Positions 1 to 9,314 of a stretch of 64,000 nt of DNA are shown in pieces. Position numbers and translations under genes: made by a program. Origin of the DNA: Halobaculum sp. CBA1158. GTDB taxonomy: Archaea; Halobacteriota; Halobacteria; Halobacteriales; Haloferacaceae. Every line of letters begins with the position of its first letter. Within the stretch, counting starts at the first letter, position 1. A model generated the notes under the pieces. The model did not search any database. It worked only from the letters and a program-made list of their open reading frames with translations, and was not told the origin of the DNA. Location of the stretch: NCBI RefSeq assembly GCF_021431925.1, contig NZ_CP090371.1, forward strand, positions 1,116,001-1,180,000. The letters are read 5' to 3'.

Positions 1-81
1 GTGCCCGTCCCGGTCGTTCCCGGGTACGACTCCCGCAGCTACGGAACCGACCGGACAGTAGTCGTCCCGAACCGTCGCGAA

Positions 82-615
82 TTACGCGTACACGTCGTCG
101 GCGTCAAGGTCCCGCTCCGCGCGGTACTGCTCGACGAACTCGCTCACGTCGAACTCGAGCATCTGCTCTTCGAACTCCGTCATCGCCGTCGAGTCGTCGG
201 CGTGGCTCACGGCGTGTTCCATCAGTTCGATCACCAACTCGACGATGATCTCGTGGAGCCTGCGGGAGTCGAATCCCGTGACCCACAGCATCGAGTAGCC
301 CATATCGGGGCTCTCGCTTGCATCGACTGCCGTCACGCGCTCGGGGAACTCCTCAAGCACGACGCCCATGAGGTGGGGGGTGCCGAACTCGGGCATCTCC
401 TCGCTGGTCGTCTCGACGGCCCCGCGCAGCGTCGACACGAGGAACTCCGGGAGGAACCGCTCCGGCGGATTCACGTCGGTCACCACCGCGTGACTCGCGC
501 CGCAGGCGCAGTCGTACTCGCGCATCCCCAGGTCGAACACGGACAGCGGCCGCGTCTGCCCGCACGGCAACTCCACGTCGTCGTCCCCGCCGCCGGGGAC
601 GCGCGGTTCGCTCAT
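82..615 (-). CDS. DUF5815-like haloarchaeal protein
   Basis: This 177-residue acidic soluble protein has no known function. From memory it fits the haloarchaeal family DUF5815. Cys18, Cys36 and Cys38 (the CACG patch) sit in the N-terminal third and could bind a metal. The remainder is an acidic alpha/beta region with no membrane segment. The ATG at 615 is the natural start, since the protein begins MSEPRVPGG and the upstream bases change composition. It reads toward the left window edge with nothing closely attached downstream. The family call rests on recall of the overall pattern. Confidence 0.7.
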   Translation of the reverse strand: MSEPRVPGGGDDDVELPCGQTRPLSVFDLGMREYDCACGASHAVVTDVNPPERFLPEFLVSTLRGAVETTSEEMPEFGTPHLMGVVLEEFPERVTAVDASESPDMGYSMLWVTGFDSRRLHEIIVELVIELMEHAVSHADDSTAMTEFEEQMLEFDVSEFVEQYRAERDLDADDVYA

Positions 616-679
616 ACTCCGGTTTCGATCCGGTCGCGGGTAAAAGGCGCGTTCGCCGGCGACGCCGTCGCCGAGGGGG

Positions 680-943
680 CTACTCCAGCGTCTCGTGTTC
701 GGGCTCGTCGGCGTCCGGATCCGGTTCGGCGTCGACGGCAGCCTCGTGTTCGGGCTCGTCGTCGACCGATTCGTGTTCCCTGTCCGCGGTCCCGTGGCGT
801 TCGATCTCGGCTTCCACCTCGATCTCCAGCCCCTCGACCTCCAGTTCGGCCTCGAACTCGCGGGCGTCGTCGACCTCGACCTCCAGTTCGTCGCTGTCGA
901 CCTCCACTTCCACCTCGATGTCGACGCTGATGTCGTCGGACAT
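680..943 (-). CDS. Small acidic hypothetical protein
   Basis: I do not recognise this 87-residue protein. It alternates Val/Leu/Ile with Glu/Asp in its first half (residues about 5-50), a pattern that suggests beta strands, and then becomes an Asp/Glu/His/Pro tail. There are no cysteines and no membrane segment. The extreme acidity matches haloarchaeal proteins, and the overlapping plus-strand frame looks less protein-like, so I take this frame as coding. It lies 64 bp upstream of the DUF5815-like gene on the same strand. A short low-complexity frame could still be spurious. Confidence 0.5.
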   Translation of the reverse strand: MSDDISVDIEVEVEVDSDELEVEVDDAREFEAELEVEGLEIEVEAEIERHGTADREHESVDDEPEHEAAVDAEPDPDADEPEHETLE

Positions 944-1105
944 GAGTCCTCGTTCGGGCGCAGTCCGCTTCAGGGTTGTTGCCGCGTCGGACCCGTGTCG
1001 GCGTCGCGGTCGCCGTCGTGGCCGTCGCGGTCGCCGTCGTCACCCGCTCCGAGACCGATAGCGCGCATCACAAGCGACTTGCCCCGCGGTCGCGGAGTCG
1101 CCGGC

Positions 1106-2479
1106 ATGATCGCTATCGTCGGCGGCGGCATCGCGGGATTGGCCGCCGCGCGCCGCCTGCGCGAGCACGGGCGCGAGGTGACTGTGTACGAGGCGGGAGG
1201 CCCCGAGGCGCTCGGGGGGCTCGCGCGCACCTACGAGACCGCGGGCGACGACATCGAGCAGTTCTACCACCACCTCTCGAAGTCCGAGGAGACCATCGTC
1301 GAACTGGCCGAGGATCTGGGCGTCGGCGACCGACTCGAGTGGCTCGTCGGGAAGAACGCCTACTACGTCGACGGGGTCGTACACCCGCTTGACACGCCGT
1401 GGCAGATCCTCGCGTACCCGCACATGAGCGTGTACGACAAGTTCCGTCTCGGGATGCTCACCCTCGAGGTCGACGTGCGCGGCGGGATCCCCTCCTTCGA
1501 CACGTACGACGACCTCGCGGACTTCGAGGACGTGCCGATCCGGGAGTTCCTCCTCGAACACACCTCCCGCGGCGTGTACGAGAACTTCTTCGAGCCGCTG
1601 CTGGACGCGAAGTTCGGGAGCCGTAAGGAGGACGTGAGCGCTGCGTGGCTGCTCGGCCGCGTGAAGTTCCGGGGCGAGCGCGACCTCCTCCGCGGGGAGA
1701 TCCTCGGCTACTTCGACGGCGGCTTCGCCCCCCTCATCGACGCCCTCGTCGAGGACGTGGGGCGCGAGCACATCGAGACGGACGCCCGCGTCACCGACCT
1801 CGCGGTCGCCGGAGACGATCGCCGCGACGGCGACCGCGCCAGCGACTCCGGCGACGATGGCGGCGAAGACGCCGCCGTCTCGGCGATTACTGTCGAACGC
1901 GACGGGGAGGAGCGGACCGAGGCCGTCGACGGCGTCGTCGTCGCGACGATGCCGAACGTGCTGGAGGAGCTCACGGGCTACGCCTGCGAGATCGACTTCC
2001 AGGGAGCCGTCTGCGCGGTCGCCACGCTGGAGGAGTCGCTGACGGACACCTACTGGCTCAACGTCGCCCACGACGCCCCCTTCGGCGCGCTCATCGAGCA
2101 CACGAACTTCGTGCCGCCCGAGCGCTACGGCGGCGACCACCTGCTGTACGTCGCGAGCTACGTCCAGTCGCGCGACGAGTGGCTCTGGGACGCGACCGAC
2201 GACGAGGTGGAGAAGCGATGGCTCGCCCACATCGCCGAGATGTTCCCCCAGTTCGACCGGGATGCGGTCTCGGAGTTCCGGATCGCTCGCGCCCCCCGCG
2301 CGGCTCCGATCTACGAACGGGGGTACCTCGACATGGTGGTTCCGTACGACCTGCGCGAAGATGTCGCGGACGGCCTCTACTACGCCGGGATGGCCAGCGA
2401 GGCGCAGTACCCCGAGCGGAGCCTGAACGGCGGCGTCGTCGCCGGCTACGAGTGCGCCGACCGGATCCTCGGAGAGTGA
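1106..2479 (+). CDS. NAD(P)/FAD-dependent oxidoreductase, amine-oxidase-like
   Basis: This 457-residue flavoprotein belongs to the amine oxidase/protoporphyrinogen oxidase-like superfamily. The N-terminus holds the FAD-binding Rossmann motif (VGGGIAGLAAARRL, residues about 4-17) followed by a GG-R motif near residue 40 (GGLARTYE). The C-terminus has the second FAD contact, SLNGGVVAGYECADRI. An Asp-rich insertion lies near residues 245-260. The ATG at 1106 was chosen because it sits directly before the Rossmann strand; the open frame continues upstream but that part is not conserved-looking. Related haloarchaeal proteins often act on lipid- or isoprenoid-linked substrates, but the substrate cannot be read from sequence. 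It is transcribed alone. Confidence 0.8.
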   Translation: MIAIVGGGIAGLAAARRLREHGREVTVYEAGGPEALGGLARTYETAGDDIEQFYHHLSKSEETIVELAEDLGVGDRLEWLVGKNAYYVDGVVHPLDTPWQILAYPHMSVYDKFRLGMLTLEVDVRGGIPSFDTYDDLADFEDVPIREFLLEHTSRGVYENFFEPLLDAKFGSRKEDVSAAWLLGRVKFRGERDLLRGEILGYFDGGFAPLIDALVEDVGREHIETDARVTDLAVAGDDRRDGDRASDSGDDGGEDAAVSAITVERDGEERTEAVDGVVVATMPNVLEELTGYACEIDFQGAVCAVATLEESLTDTYWLNVAHDAPFGALIEHTNFVPPERYGGDHLLYVASYVQSRDEWLWDATDDEVEKRWLAHIAEMFPQFDRDAVSEFRIARAPRAAPIYERGYLDMVVPYDLREDVADGLYYAGMASEAQYPERSLNGGVVAGYECADRILGE

Positions 2480-2651
2480 CTCGACGAGGCGTCGGTCTCG
2501 AGTCGTACTCGCGGTTTCGGTGCGGGTGCGACCGCGACGACCCCACCGGACGCCACGGCTCACCCCCCGCGGACGGGCGACCGCCTCACGGCGGACGGCC
2601 GTCTGACGGCCGGAGAGAACATTCTTGTCGGTGGCTCCGCTTCCTGCGGGC

Positions 2652-3026
2652 ATGCAACGACGCCCGGTCGTGGCGGCGGCGCTGGCGGTCGTGCCTGCGC
2701 TCGGCCACGCCTACCTCCGGCGATGGACGCGCGGCGTCGCGTGGCTCGCATTGCTCGTCGGGTCGGCGCTCACGGTCGCCGGACTCCACGACGCCGGCGT
2801 CGCGGGCGCGGTCGCGCCCGGCGTCGTCCCGGGATCGTGGCCCGACGGCGGGGTCGCCGTCGCGCTGGCGGTCGTGCTTGGGATGTCCGTCGCGGACGCG
2901 TACGTCCTCGCGCGCCGGCAGGCCAGCCCCGGCGAGGTCACCTGCCCGCGCTGCGGGCGACCGGTGGATCTGTCGATCGAGTTCTGTTGGTTCTGCTCGG
3001 TGGAGTTCGACTACGTCGAGGAGTGA
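2652..3026 (+). CDS. Small membrane protein with C-terminal zinc ribbon
   Basis: This 124-residue protein has two or three hydrophobic segments in its first 90 residues and then a cytoplasmic zinc ribbon of the form CPRCG-x11-CWFC. Proteins with this layout recur in haloarchaea as uncharacterised zinc-ribbon membrane proteins. The ATG at 2652 (MQRRPVV) places basic residues ahead of the first membrane span; an in-frame GTG at 2625 would add nine residues. It follows the FAD oxidoreductase on the same strand after 172 bp, so co-transcription is not certain. Function is unknown. Confidence 0.7.
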   Translation: MQRRPVVAAALAVVPALGHAYLRRWTRGVAWLALLVGSALTVAGLHDAGVAGAVAPGVVPGSWPDGGVAVALAVVLGMSVADAYVLARRQASPGEVTCPRCGRPVDLSIEFCWFCSVEFDYVEE

Positions 3027-3077
3027 GACGCCCGACCGGGAAGCGGGGTCCGCGGACGCACCGAGCCGGGGACCGAC

Positions 3078-4283
3078 TTACTGCTCGATGATCGACTCCT
3101 CGACTGCCTCGCCGAAGTGGCGTGCCACGTCCTCGTAGTGGACGAGCACCTCGTCGCCCTCGGCGAGATCCGTGACGGCCGTGCGCCCCTCGGCGGTGGC
3201 GACCTTCACCGTCTCGGCGTTCTGGATGAGCGTCTCGATCCGGTCGGTCTCGCCGTCGTCGGTCTCGATCTCCGCCTGCACGCGGAACATGGGGCGCTTC
3301 TCGATCTTCACGCGGCCGACGACGGCCTCCCGCGTCCGCCCGTCGGTGTCGAGCACCTGCACCTCGTCGCCCGAGCGGAGTTCGCTCAGGTACTTCGTGC
3401 CGCCGTCGGGCGTGCGGACGTACGCGTGGACCGCGCCGGCGTTGACGCGGAACGGCCGCGAGGCGACGTACGGCGAGTCGGCCGTCTCTGCGTGGACGAA
3501 GAACAGCCCCCTGCTCATCGACCCGACGAGCATCCCCTCGTCGTGATCCATGATCGACCCCGTGTCGACGCAGACGCGGTCGGCCGAGCCGGCGCGCTCG
3601 ACGGCCGTGACGGTCGCGGTCGTCAGGTCTAACTGCTCGCGGTCGGCCTCGTCGCGAACCTCGATCGTCTTGCGGATCTCGTCGGGGTCGTCGGTGTCGA
3701 GCAGGACGCCCTCCGCGCCGAGTTCGAGCGTCTCGAAGGCCGTCCTCGCCTCCTCGGCGGTCGTCGCGCCCGCGACGAGCGTGGTGTCGTCGCCGATACG
3801 CGCGATGAGGTTCTCGAGCGGGATGATCTGCCAGTTCTCGCTCGCGACGACGACGAACTCCGCGTCGCGGGCGGCGGCCTCCGCGAACGCCTCGTACTCC
3901 TCGTCGAAGATGCGGACGAACGCCCCCTGCGCGCGGTTGTCGCTCCGGCGCAGCGTCGACAGGTCCGCCGACCCGGAGAAGTCAGACGGGAGGTCGATCG
4001 TGCCGTCGCCCTCGCCGTCCTTGCCGACGATGTAGGCGTCCGCGACCGCCTCGTCGCCGGCGTCGTCGCCTGACTCGGCGTCGTCGATCACGTCCACGTC
4101 GGCGTCCGAACGGAACGCGGCGACGTTCACGTCACCCAGCTCGCGCACCTTCGCCACGTCGCGCTCGTCGACGAGCACCCAGTCGACGCCGGCCTCGAGC
4201 CCGGCGGTGATCCGGCGTCGTCGCGCGTCCCAGTCGCCGACGGCGTCGTCGGCGCGGATCCAGACGGACCGCGTTCGTGTCAT
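3078..4283 (-). CDS. aroB': 3-dehydroquinate synthase II
   Basis: This 401-residue enzyme belongs to the archaeal DHQ synthase II family, which oxidatively deaminates and cyclises 2-amino-3,7-dideoxy-D-threo-hept-6-ulosonate to 3-dehydroquinate with NAD, replacing classical AroB. Hallmarks are the N-terminal VWIRADD and [11 protein letters not shown] segments, the central [11 protein letters not shown] stretch, and the conserved C-terminal half containing [21 protein letters not shown] and [10 protein letters not shown]. An Asp-rich insertion near residues 55-75 is a halophilic feature. The start at 4283 gives [13 protein letters not shown], the usual family N-terminus. The partner enzyme lies 74 bp upstream on the same strand, so both steps into the shikimate pathway are adjacent. 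Confidence 0.93.
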   Translation of the reverse strand: MTRTRSVWIRADDAVGDWDARRRRITAGLEAGVDWVLVDERDVAKVRELGDVNVAAFRSDADVDVIDDAESGDDAGDEAVADAYIVGKDGEGDGTIDLPSDFSGSADLSTLRRSDNRAQGAFVRIFDEEYEAFAEAAARDAEFVVVASENWQIIPLENLIARIGDDTTLVAGATTAEEARTAFETLELGAEGVLLDTDDPDEIRKTIEVRDEADREQLDLTTATVTAVERAGSADRVCVDTGSIMDHDEGMLVGSMSRGLFFVHAETADSPYVASRPFRVNAGAVHAYVRTPDGGTKYLSELRSGDEVQVLDTDGRTREAVVGRVKIEKRPMFRVQAEIETDDGETDRIETLIQNAETVKVATAEGRTAVTDLAEGDEVLVHYEDVARHFGEAVEESIIEQ

Positions 4284-4357
4284 TGTCGGTCGCACTCGCG
4301 GGCGGCGCTTTAACGTGGCGGATACGGCGACGAGCCGTTCGCCGCGACGCTCGAGCC

Positions 4358-5155
4358 CTACAGCCCCGAGGCCGACAGGGCGTCCTCGGCGTCGGCGTCC
4401 TCGTGGACCACGCCCGACACCGCCCGGGTCATCGCCTCGGGGTCGTCGTGTTGGAAGATGGTTCGACCCATCGAGACGCCCGCCGCGCCGGCGTCCATCG
4501 CGCCGCGCACGTCCTTCAAGGTCTGGAGGTCGCCGGAGGGCGACCCGCCGGCGATGATCACCGGCAGCCGCGTCGATTCGCAGACGTGCTCGAAGCTGTC
4601 GGCGTCGCCCGAGTAGGCCGTCTTCACGAGGTCCGCGCCGCACTCCTCGGCGAGACGGACGGCGTGTGCGAGGTTCTCTGCGTCGTGTTCCGGGTCTGCG
4701 CCCTCGAGGTTCGCGCCGCGGGCGTACGCCATCGCGAGCACGGGGACGCCGTAGTCGCCCGCCTCCTCACACAGCTCCGAGAGGAACGTCATCTGTTCGG
4801 GCTCGTAGTCCGACCCGACGTTGATGTGCATCGAGACGGCGTCTGCGCCCGCCCGGATCGCCCCCTTCACCGTCCCAGTCGGGCGTTTGTCGTTGCTGTC
4901 GGGCCCGATCGAGGTACCCGCGTTCAGGTGGACGACGTAGCCCGCGCCGTTCGTGTTGTCGTGGACGCGGGGGGCGATCCCCTTCTGCGTCAGCACGGCG
5001 TCCGCGCCGCCGCGGGTCACGGCGTCGATGGTCGATTCGATGTCGCGCAGGCCCTCGACGGGCCCGAGCGTGATCCCGTGGTCCATCGGAATCATGACGA
5101 TTCGGTCGTCCGTCGAGATGCGGTTCATGCGTGCGGCGAGTCCGGCGTGTTCCAT
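4358..5155 (-). CDS. aroA': 2-amino-3,7-dideoxy-D-threo-hept-6-ulosonate synthase
   Basis: This 265-residue protein is a class I aldolase-family enzyme. The archaeal family condenses a deoxy-ketohexose phosphate with aspartate semialdehyde to give ADH, the first committed step of the archaeal 3-dehydroquinate route. The TIM-barrel motifs IPMDHGITLGP (residues about 22-32) and the Schiff-base region LVKTAYSGD are present, as is the C-terminal GVSMGRTIFQ phosphate-binding segment. The start gives MEHAGLAARMNRI, typical of the family. Its product is the substrate of the next gene downstream, DHQ synthase II. Fructose-bisphosphate aldolase is the alternative annotation, but the pairing favours ADH synthase. 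Confidence 0.92.
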   Translation of the reverse strand: MEHAGLAARMNRISTDDRIVMIPMDHGITLGPVEGLRDIESTIDAVTRGGADAVLTQKGIAPRVHDNTNGAGYVVHLNAGTSIGPDSNDKRPTGTVKGAIRAGADAVSMHINVGSDYEPEQMTFLSELCEEAGDYGVPVLAMAYARGANLEGADPEHDAENLAHAVRLAEECGADLVKTAYSGDADSFEHVCESTRLPVIIAGGSPSGDLQTLKDVRGAMDAGAAGVSMGRTIFQHDDPEAMTRAVSGVVHEDADAEDALSASGL

Positions 5156-5199
5156 TGGTGTGGTATGGCGTGATCGGGCCTAAATGGCTTGCGAACGGC

Positions 5200-6093
5200 T
5201 CAATCGGATGTACCTTCGGGTGCCGGCGGCCGTCGCCCGTATCCGTCCAGCGCACCCCGCTTCAGTTCGCGCGCCTTCGTCTCGAGTCGGTCGGCGACGG
5301 ACTCGGTCGACTCCCCTCGCTCGTGGCCGTCGGCGACGATGTCCACCAGCGCCGAGCCGACGATGATCCCGTCGGCCCCGGCCTCGACGACCGTCGCCGC
5401 CTGCTCGTCCGAGGAGATACCGAAACCGACCGCCTTCGGCAGATCGACCCCCGAGAGCCGCGCCAGCGACTCCCCCGTTCGGTCCGACACGGACGACGAC
5501 GCGCCGGTGACGCCCAGCCGCGCCTGCACGTAGAGGTAGCCCGAGGAGACGTCGACGAGCGTCCCCAGTCGGTCGTCGTCGGTCGTCGGCGCGACGATGG
5601 AGATCAGATGGAGCCCGAACTCGTCGCACGCCTCTCGGAGCGGGCCGGCCTCCTCCGCGGGCAGGTCGGGGACGACGAACCCGGAGATGCCGACCGAGGC
5701 CGCCCTCTCGACGAACGGGCGCGGGCCCTGTTCGGAGCCGAACTGGTAGATGAGGTTGTAGTACGTCATGCACACCAGCGGCACGTCCACGTCGAGGTCC
5801 TCGACGAACTCGAAGAAGCGCTCGGGCGTCATGCCCGCCTCCAGCGCGCGGACGACGGCGTTCTGGATCGTCGGCCCCTCCGCGATCGGTTCGGAGAAGG
5901 GCAGCCCGAGTTCGATCACGTCCGCCCCGCCGCGTTCGAGCGCCTCGACGTACGCCAGCGACGACTCGTAGTCCGGGTCGCCGACGGCGAGGTACGGGAC
6001 GAACGCCGGGCCGTCCGCGAACGCGTCGGCGACGGAGTCGTCGACGGCGGGATCGTCGGCGTCGTCGCCCTCGTCGTCGACGGCGTCGCTCAT
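5200..6093 (-). CDS. trpA: Tryptophan synthase alpha subunit
   Basis: This 297-residue alpha subunit cleaves indole-3-glycerol phosphate to indole and glyceraldehyde 3-phosphate and forms a complex with TrpB. The catalytic Glu49 equivalent is Glu61 in [14 protein letters not shown]. The usual SDPxADGP motif reads SEPIAEGP here, so the position of catalytic Asp60 carries Glu72. Other barrel motifs ([40 protein letters not shown]) are intact. An acidic 25-residue N-terminal leader precedes the first strand. Its ATG overlaps the trpB stop codon by 4 nt (ATGA), which indicates translational coupling as the last gene of trpCBA. Confidence 0.95.
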   Translation of the reverse strand: MSDAVDDEGDDADDPAVDDSVADAFADGPAFVPYLAVGDPDYESSLAYVEALERGGADVIELGLPFSEPIAEGPTIQNAVVRALEAGMTPERFFEFVEDLDVDVPLVCMTYYNLIYQFGSEQGPRPFVERAASVGISGFVVPDLPAEEAGPLREACDEFGLHLISIVAPTTDDDRLGTLVDVSSGYLYVQARLGVTGASSSVSDRTGESLARLSGVDLPKAVGFGISSDEQAATVVEAGADGIIVGSALVDIVADGHERGESTESVADRLETKARELKRGALDGYGRRPPAPEGTSD

Positions 6094-7379
6094 CGCAGTC
6101 CCCCCTCGAACATCGACATGTCGGGGGCGTTCGCCACGTCGCGCTTCGCGGTCTCCTCGATGGCGGTGTCGAGGTCCTTGTCGCCGCGGCCGGAGACGTT
6201 GATCACCGTCACATCGCCGAGTTCGTCGTGGTGCTCGTGGAGGTAGCCGAACGCGTGCGCCGTCTCCAGCGCGGGGATGATCCCCTCCTCCTGTGAGAGG
6301 CGGTGGAACCCCTCGATCGCCGCGTCGTCGTCGACGTTCACCGGCGTGACGCGCCCCTCGTCGACGAGGTGCGCCAGCTCGGGACCGACGCCGGCGTAGT
6401 CGAGTCCCGAGGAGACGGAGTGGCTCTCGACGATCTGGCCGTCGTGGTCCTGCAGGAGCTTCGTTCGCGCGCCGTGGAGCACGCCCTCGGTGCCCGTCGA
6501 CAGCGACGCGGAGTTGGGCGCGACGCCCTCCTCCTCATCGACAGCTAGCGAGGAGCCGCCGGCCTCGACCGCGAACAGGTCCACGTCCGCGTCGCCGACG
6601 AAGTGGTGGAACGATCCCATCGTGTTCGAGCCGCCGCCCGCGCAGGCGACGACCGAGTCCGGAAGCCGTCCCGCTTTCTCTCTCACCTGGCGGCGCGCCT
6701 CCTCGGAGATGAGCGCCTGGAAGTCGCGGACCATCCGCGGGAACGGGTGCGGTCCGACGACGCTCCCGATGACGTAGTGGGTGTCCTCGACGTTCGTCGC
6801 CCAGTCGCGCATCGTCTCGGAGATGGCCTCCTTCAGCGTCCCGCGACCCGTCGTCACGGGCGTCACCTCCGAGCCGTTGATCTTCATCCGGAAGACGTTG
6901 GGGCGCTGGCGGTTGATGTCGCGCTCGCCCATGTACACCTCGCAGGGCATGCCCAGGTGCGCCGCCGCCATCGCCGTCGCGGTGCCGTGTTGGCCCGCGC
7001 CGGTCTCGGCGATGATGCGCTCCTTGCCCATGTACTTCGCGAGCAACACCTGCCCGAGCGCGTTGTTCAGCTTGTGCGCGCCGCCGTGGAGCAGGTCCTC
7101 GCGCTTCAGGTACACCTCGGTGTCGTAACGCTCGGAGAGGCGGTCAGCGCGCTGCAGCGGCGTCGGTCGACCGCCGAAGTCGCGGATGCGCCGGCGGAAC
7201 TCGTCCATGAAGCCGTCCTCGTTGTTGAGGACGTACCGTTCGTAGGCGTCGGTCAGCTCCTGGATCGCGGGCATCAGCGCCTCGGGGACGTACTGGCCGC
7301 CGTACCGGCCGAACTTTCCGTCGCCGGCGGACGCCCACTCGCCGTCCGCGGGCTCGCCCCGTTCGCTCTCGCTGCTCAT
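6090..7379 (-). CDS. trpB: Tryptophan synthase beta subunit
   Basis: This 429-residue PLP enzyme condenses indole with serine to form tryptophan, receiving indole from TrpA. The PLP lysine is Lys103 in GGAHKLNNA, the phosphate-binding loop is [13 protein letters not shown], and KREDLLHGG is conserved. It matches the TrpB1 class that pairs with TrpA, not the stand-alone TrpB2. The ATG at 7379 overlaps the trpC stop by 4 nt, and its own stop overlaps the trpA start by 4 nt. The upstream open frame belongs to the trpC overlap and is not part of the protein. Confidence 0.96.
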   Translation of the reverse strand: MSSESERGEPADGEWASAGDGKFGRYGGQYVPEALMPAIQELTDAYERYVLNNEDGFMDEFRRRIRDFGGRPTPLQRADRLSERYDTEVYLKREDLLHGGAHKLNNALGQVLLAKYMGKERIIAETGAGQHGTATAMAAAHLGMPCEVYMGERDINRQRPNVFRMKINGSEVTPVTTGRGTLKEAISETMRDWATNVEDTHYVIGSVVGPHPFPRMVRDFQALISEEARRQVREKAGRLPDSVVACAGGGSNTMGSFHHFVGDADVDLFAVEAGGSSLAVDEEEGVAPNSASLSTGTEGVLHGARTKLLQDHDGQIVESHSVSSGLDYAGVGPELAHLVDEGRVTPVNVDDDAAIEGFHRLSQEEGIIPALETAHAFGYLHEHHDELGDVTVINVSGRGDKDLDTAIEETAKRDVANAPDMSMFEGGLR

Positions 7380-8185
7380 ATCTCTCCCTCCGTCTCCGCG
7401 GCCGTAAACCGACGGGTGTTGGCAGAGACGTCGCCGTCGGTGTCGGCCTCGTCGGCCCCCTCGGCGTCCATGATCGCCGAGCCGATGAGCAGGCCGTCGG
7501 CACCCGCACCGCGCATTCGCCGGGCGTCCGCGGGCGTCGCGATCCCCGACTCCGCGATCAGCGTCACCCGATCGGGGGCCTCCGGCGCGACGGACTCGAA
7601 CGTCGAGAGGTCGACCTCCAGCCGTCCCAGATCGCGGTTGTTGACGCCGATCAGGTCCGCGCCCGCCGAGAGCGCCGCCGCGAGTTCCTCGCGCGTGTGT
7701 ACCTCCACGAGCGGCTGGAAGCCGCGGTCGCGGGCGGCCTCGACCAGCTCCGCGAGGTCGTCGCCGACGAACCGGGCGATGAGGAGCACCTGGTCGGCTT
7801 CGACGGCGTCCAGTTGCGCCTCGCGGACGAGGAAGTCCTTGCGAAGGACCGGCACGTCGACCGCGTCGCGGACGCGCCGGAGGGTCTCCACGGAGCCGTC
7901 GAAGTGCTCCGGCTCGGTGAGCACGGACAGCGCCGCCGCGCCGCCCTCCACCATCGACTCGGCCAGCTCGACTGGGTCGTCCTCGCGCGTCCCGTCGGTC
8001 GTCGGGCTCGTCGGCTTCACCTCGGCGACGACCGGCACGCGCCCGTCTGCCTCCGCGGCCGCGAACGCCGCCGGCAGCGACCGCGCGTCGTCGACGGAGA
8101 CGCGCTCGTCGCCGCCGGGTCGCTCGGCGGCGGCCGACAGAATAGAGCGCACCGCCGGCGCGAGATCCTCCGTTGGTGTGTTCAT
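7376..8185 (-). CDS. trpC: Indole-3-glycerol phosphate synthase
   Basis: This 269-residue TIM-barrel enzyme converts carboxyphenylamino-deoxyribulose phosphate to indole-3-glycerol phosphate, the substrate of TrpA. Diagnostic motifs are [34 protein letters not shown] and LIAESGI, in family order. It is first in trpCBA. The arrangement with trpDFEG elsewhere is known from Haloferax volcanii, and no other trp gene is visible in this window. A TATA-like element about 28 nt upstream suggests a nearly leaderless message, so no ribosome-mediated attenuator is apparent. Confidence 0.94.
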   Translation of the reverse strand: MNTPTEDLAPAVRSILSAAAERPGGDERVSVDDARSLPAAFAAAEADGRVPVVAEVKPTSPTTDGTREDDPVELAESMVEGGAAALSVLTEPEHFDGSVETLRRVRDAVDVPVLRKDFLVREAQLDAVEADQVLLIARFVGDDLAELVEAARDRGFQPLVEVHTREELAAALSAGADLIGVNNRDLGRLEVDLSTFESVAPEAPDRVTLIAESGIATPADARRMRGAGADGLLIGSAIMDAEGADEADTDGDVSANTRRFTAAETEGEI

Positions 8186-8220
8186 CTATGTACATCGATG
8201 GGCTCTTTCGACCAAAAGTG
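8186..8220 (-). promoter_or_regulatory. trpCBA promoter
   Basis: On the minus strand CTTTTGG (about 8209-8217) lies roughly 28 nt before the trpC ATG, the spacing of a haloarchaeal TATA box with a leaderless transcript. A short palindrome, ATGTACAT, sits at 8188-8195 over the likely initiation region and could be a regulator site. The assignment is by spacing and pattern only. Confidence 0.5.
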
Positions 8221-8269
8221 TTGCGTCGGAGACCGACGATTGAAGCGCCCGACGGCCGTGTACTCGGGC

Positions 8270-8812
8270 ATGACCTCGAGAACGGACGGCGGCGTCGACG
8301 ACGGGAACGCCGTGGACGCCGGCGACGGCGACGGTCCCGACGGCCTCGGCGACACCGGCGTGTTCGCCCGCGAGTTCGACGCGCTCGGGCGCGCCGTGGC
8401 GATCGGAGTCGCGAGCGGTCGAGTCATCTCCGTCTCCTTCCCGGAGTCGCCGCCGAGCGACACAGGGCCCGATCACCCGCTGCTCGATCGGATCGGCGAC
8501 TACCTCGCCGGCGACGAGGACGACTTCGCGGACGTGGCCGTGGCGATCACGGTTCCGACCGACCAGCGCGAGGTGCTGGAGTCGATCCGCAACGTTCCGT
8601 ACGGCGAGTCGATCGATCTCGGTCGGGTCGCGAAGCTGACCGCGGGACTCGACCACGAGGACGACGACGACCTGGAGACGGTGCGGGCCGCGCTCGCCGC
8701 CAACCCGGTCCCGCTCGTCGTTCCCGACCACCGGGTGAGCGGCGTGGGCGGGGCCACCCCCGGCTCGCTGGCCGAGCGCCTCCGGTCGATCGAGGGCGTC
8801 CGCGAGCGGTAG
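8270..8812 (+). CDS. MGMT/alkyltransferase-like protein without catalytic Cys
   Basis: This 180-residue protein ends in a domain related to O6-methylguanine-DNA methyltransferase. The helix-turn-helix region [20 protein letters not shown] (about 102-121) and the active-site neighbourhood [13 protein letters not shown] are recognisable. The canonical PCHR reads PDHR here (residues 152-155), so the alkyl-accepting Cys is Asp153. It cannot be a suicide methyltransferase by the known mechanism. Alkyltransferase-like (ATL) proteins bind lesions without repair, though they usually carry Trp at this position. The first 35 residues are Asp/Gly-rich. The gene is divergent from trpCBA. Confidence 0.78.
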   Translation: MTSRTDGGVDDGNAVDAGDGDGPDGLGDTGVFAREFDALGRAVAIGVASGRVISVSFPESPPSDTGPDHPLLDRIGDYLAGDEDDFADVAVAITVPTDQREVLESIRNVPYGESIDLGRVAKLTAGLDHEDDDDLETVRAALAANPVPLVVPDHRVSGVGGATPGSLAERLRSIEGVRER

Positions 8813-8861
8813 TCGGCCGTCACCCGACCGTCGATTCTTCCTCGGTCTCGGACGCCTCGCG

Positions 8862-9206
8862 CTACCCGTACGCCCGCAGGAGGAAGTACGCAACCGCGAT
8901 CAGAAACAGCGCCTCGGCGGCCGTCTCCAGGCCGGGAACGGCCAACTCGACGCCGGCGACCTTCGCGGCGGCCGCGAGCACGAATAGTCCGGCGTTCGAG
9001 AGCGCCCCGGCCTCCGTCGGGGCCGTGTGGACCCACATCGTCCGCTGGGCGGCGAGCACGCCGGCCGCCAGCATCGCCGCCCCGACCGCGATCCCCGTCG
9101 GAACCGTCCCTCGATACCACCCGGTCGCGCCCGCGAACGCGACGGCGACTGCGAGGAACACAGCGGCCGCCGTCGCCGCGTCGGTGCCGCGGTTCGATAC
9201 TCCCAT
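8862..9206 (-). CDS. Small integral membrane protein
   Basis: This 114-residue hydrophobic protein has three to four predicted membrane spans (about residues 10-30, 37-54, 68-84 and 93-112). I do not recognise a family. The start at 9206 gives MGVSNRGTDAAT, a short polar leader before the first span. It lies 109 bp downstream of the rhodanese gene on the same strand and converges on the MGMT-like gene. No catalytic or binding motif is visible. Confidence 0.6.
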   Translation of the reverse strand: MGVSNRGTDAATAAAVFLAVAVAFAGATGWYRGTVPTGIAVGAAMLAAGVLAAQRTMWVHTAPTEAGALSNAGLFVLAAAAKVAGVELAVPGLETAAEALFLIAVAYFLLRAYG

Positions 9207-9314
9207 ACCGCAGTACGGGGCGGCGGTAGTCGTAAGCGTGACGGCGCAGTCTTGCGATCGGCTTCCGTCCGTCCGACGGGATTCCCGACGGTCGATCGCC
9301 TGGCAGTCGTCGCC

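Noticed and set aside
268-286. GAGTCGAATCCCGTGACCC resembling a tRNA T-loop
   Set aside because: It lies inside the DUF5815 coding region, and no acceptor stem or anticodon arm can be built around it.
1040-2653. A long minus-strand open frame opposite the FAD oxidoreductase
   Set aside because: The plus-strand frame has a clear FAD Rossmann motif and a family-length protein; the minus-strand translation has no motif.
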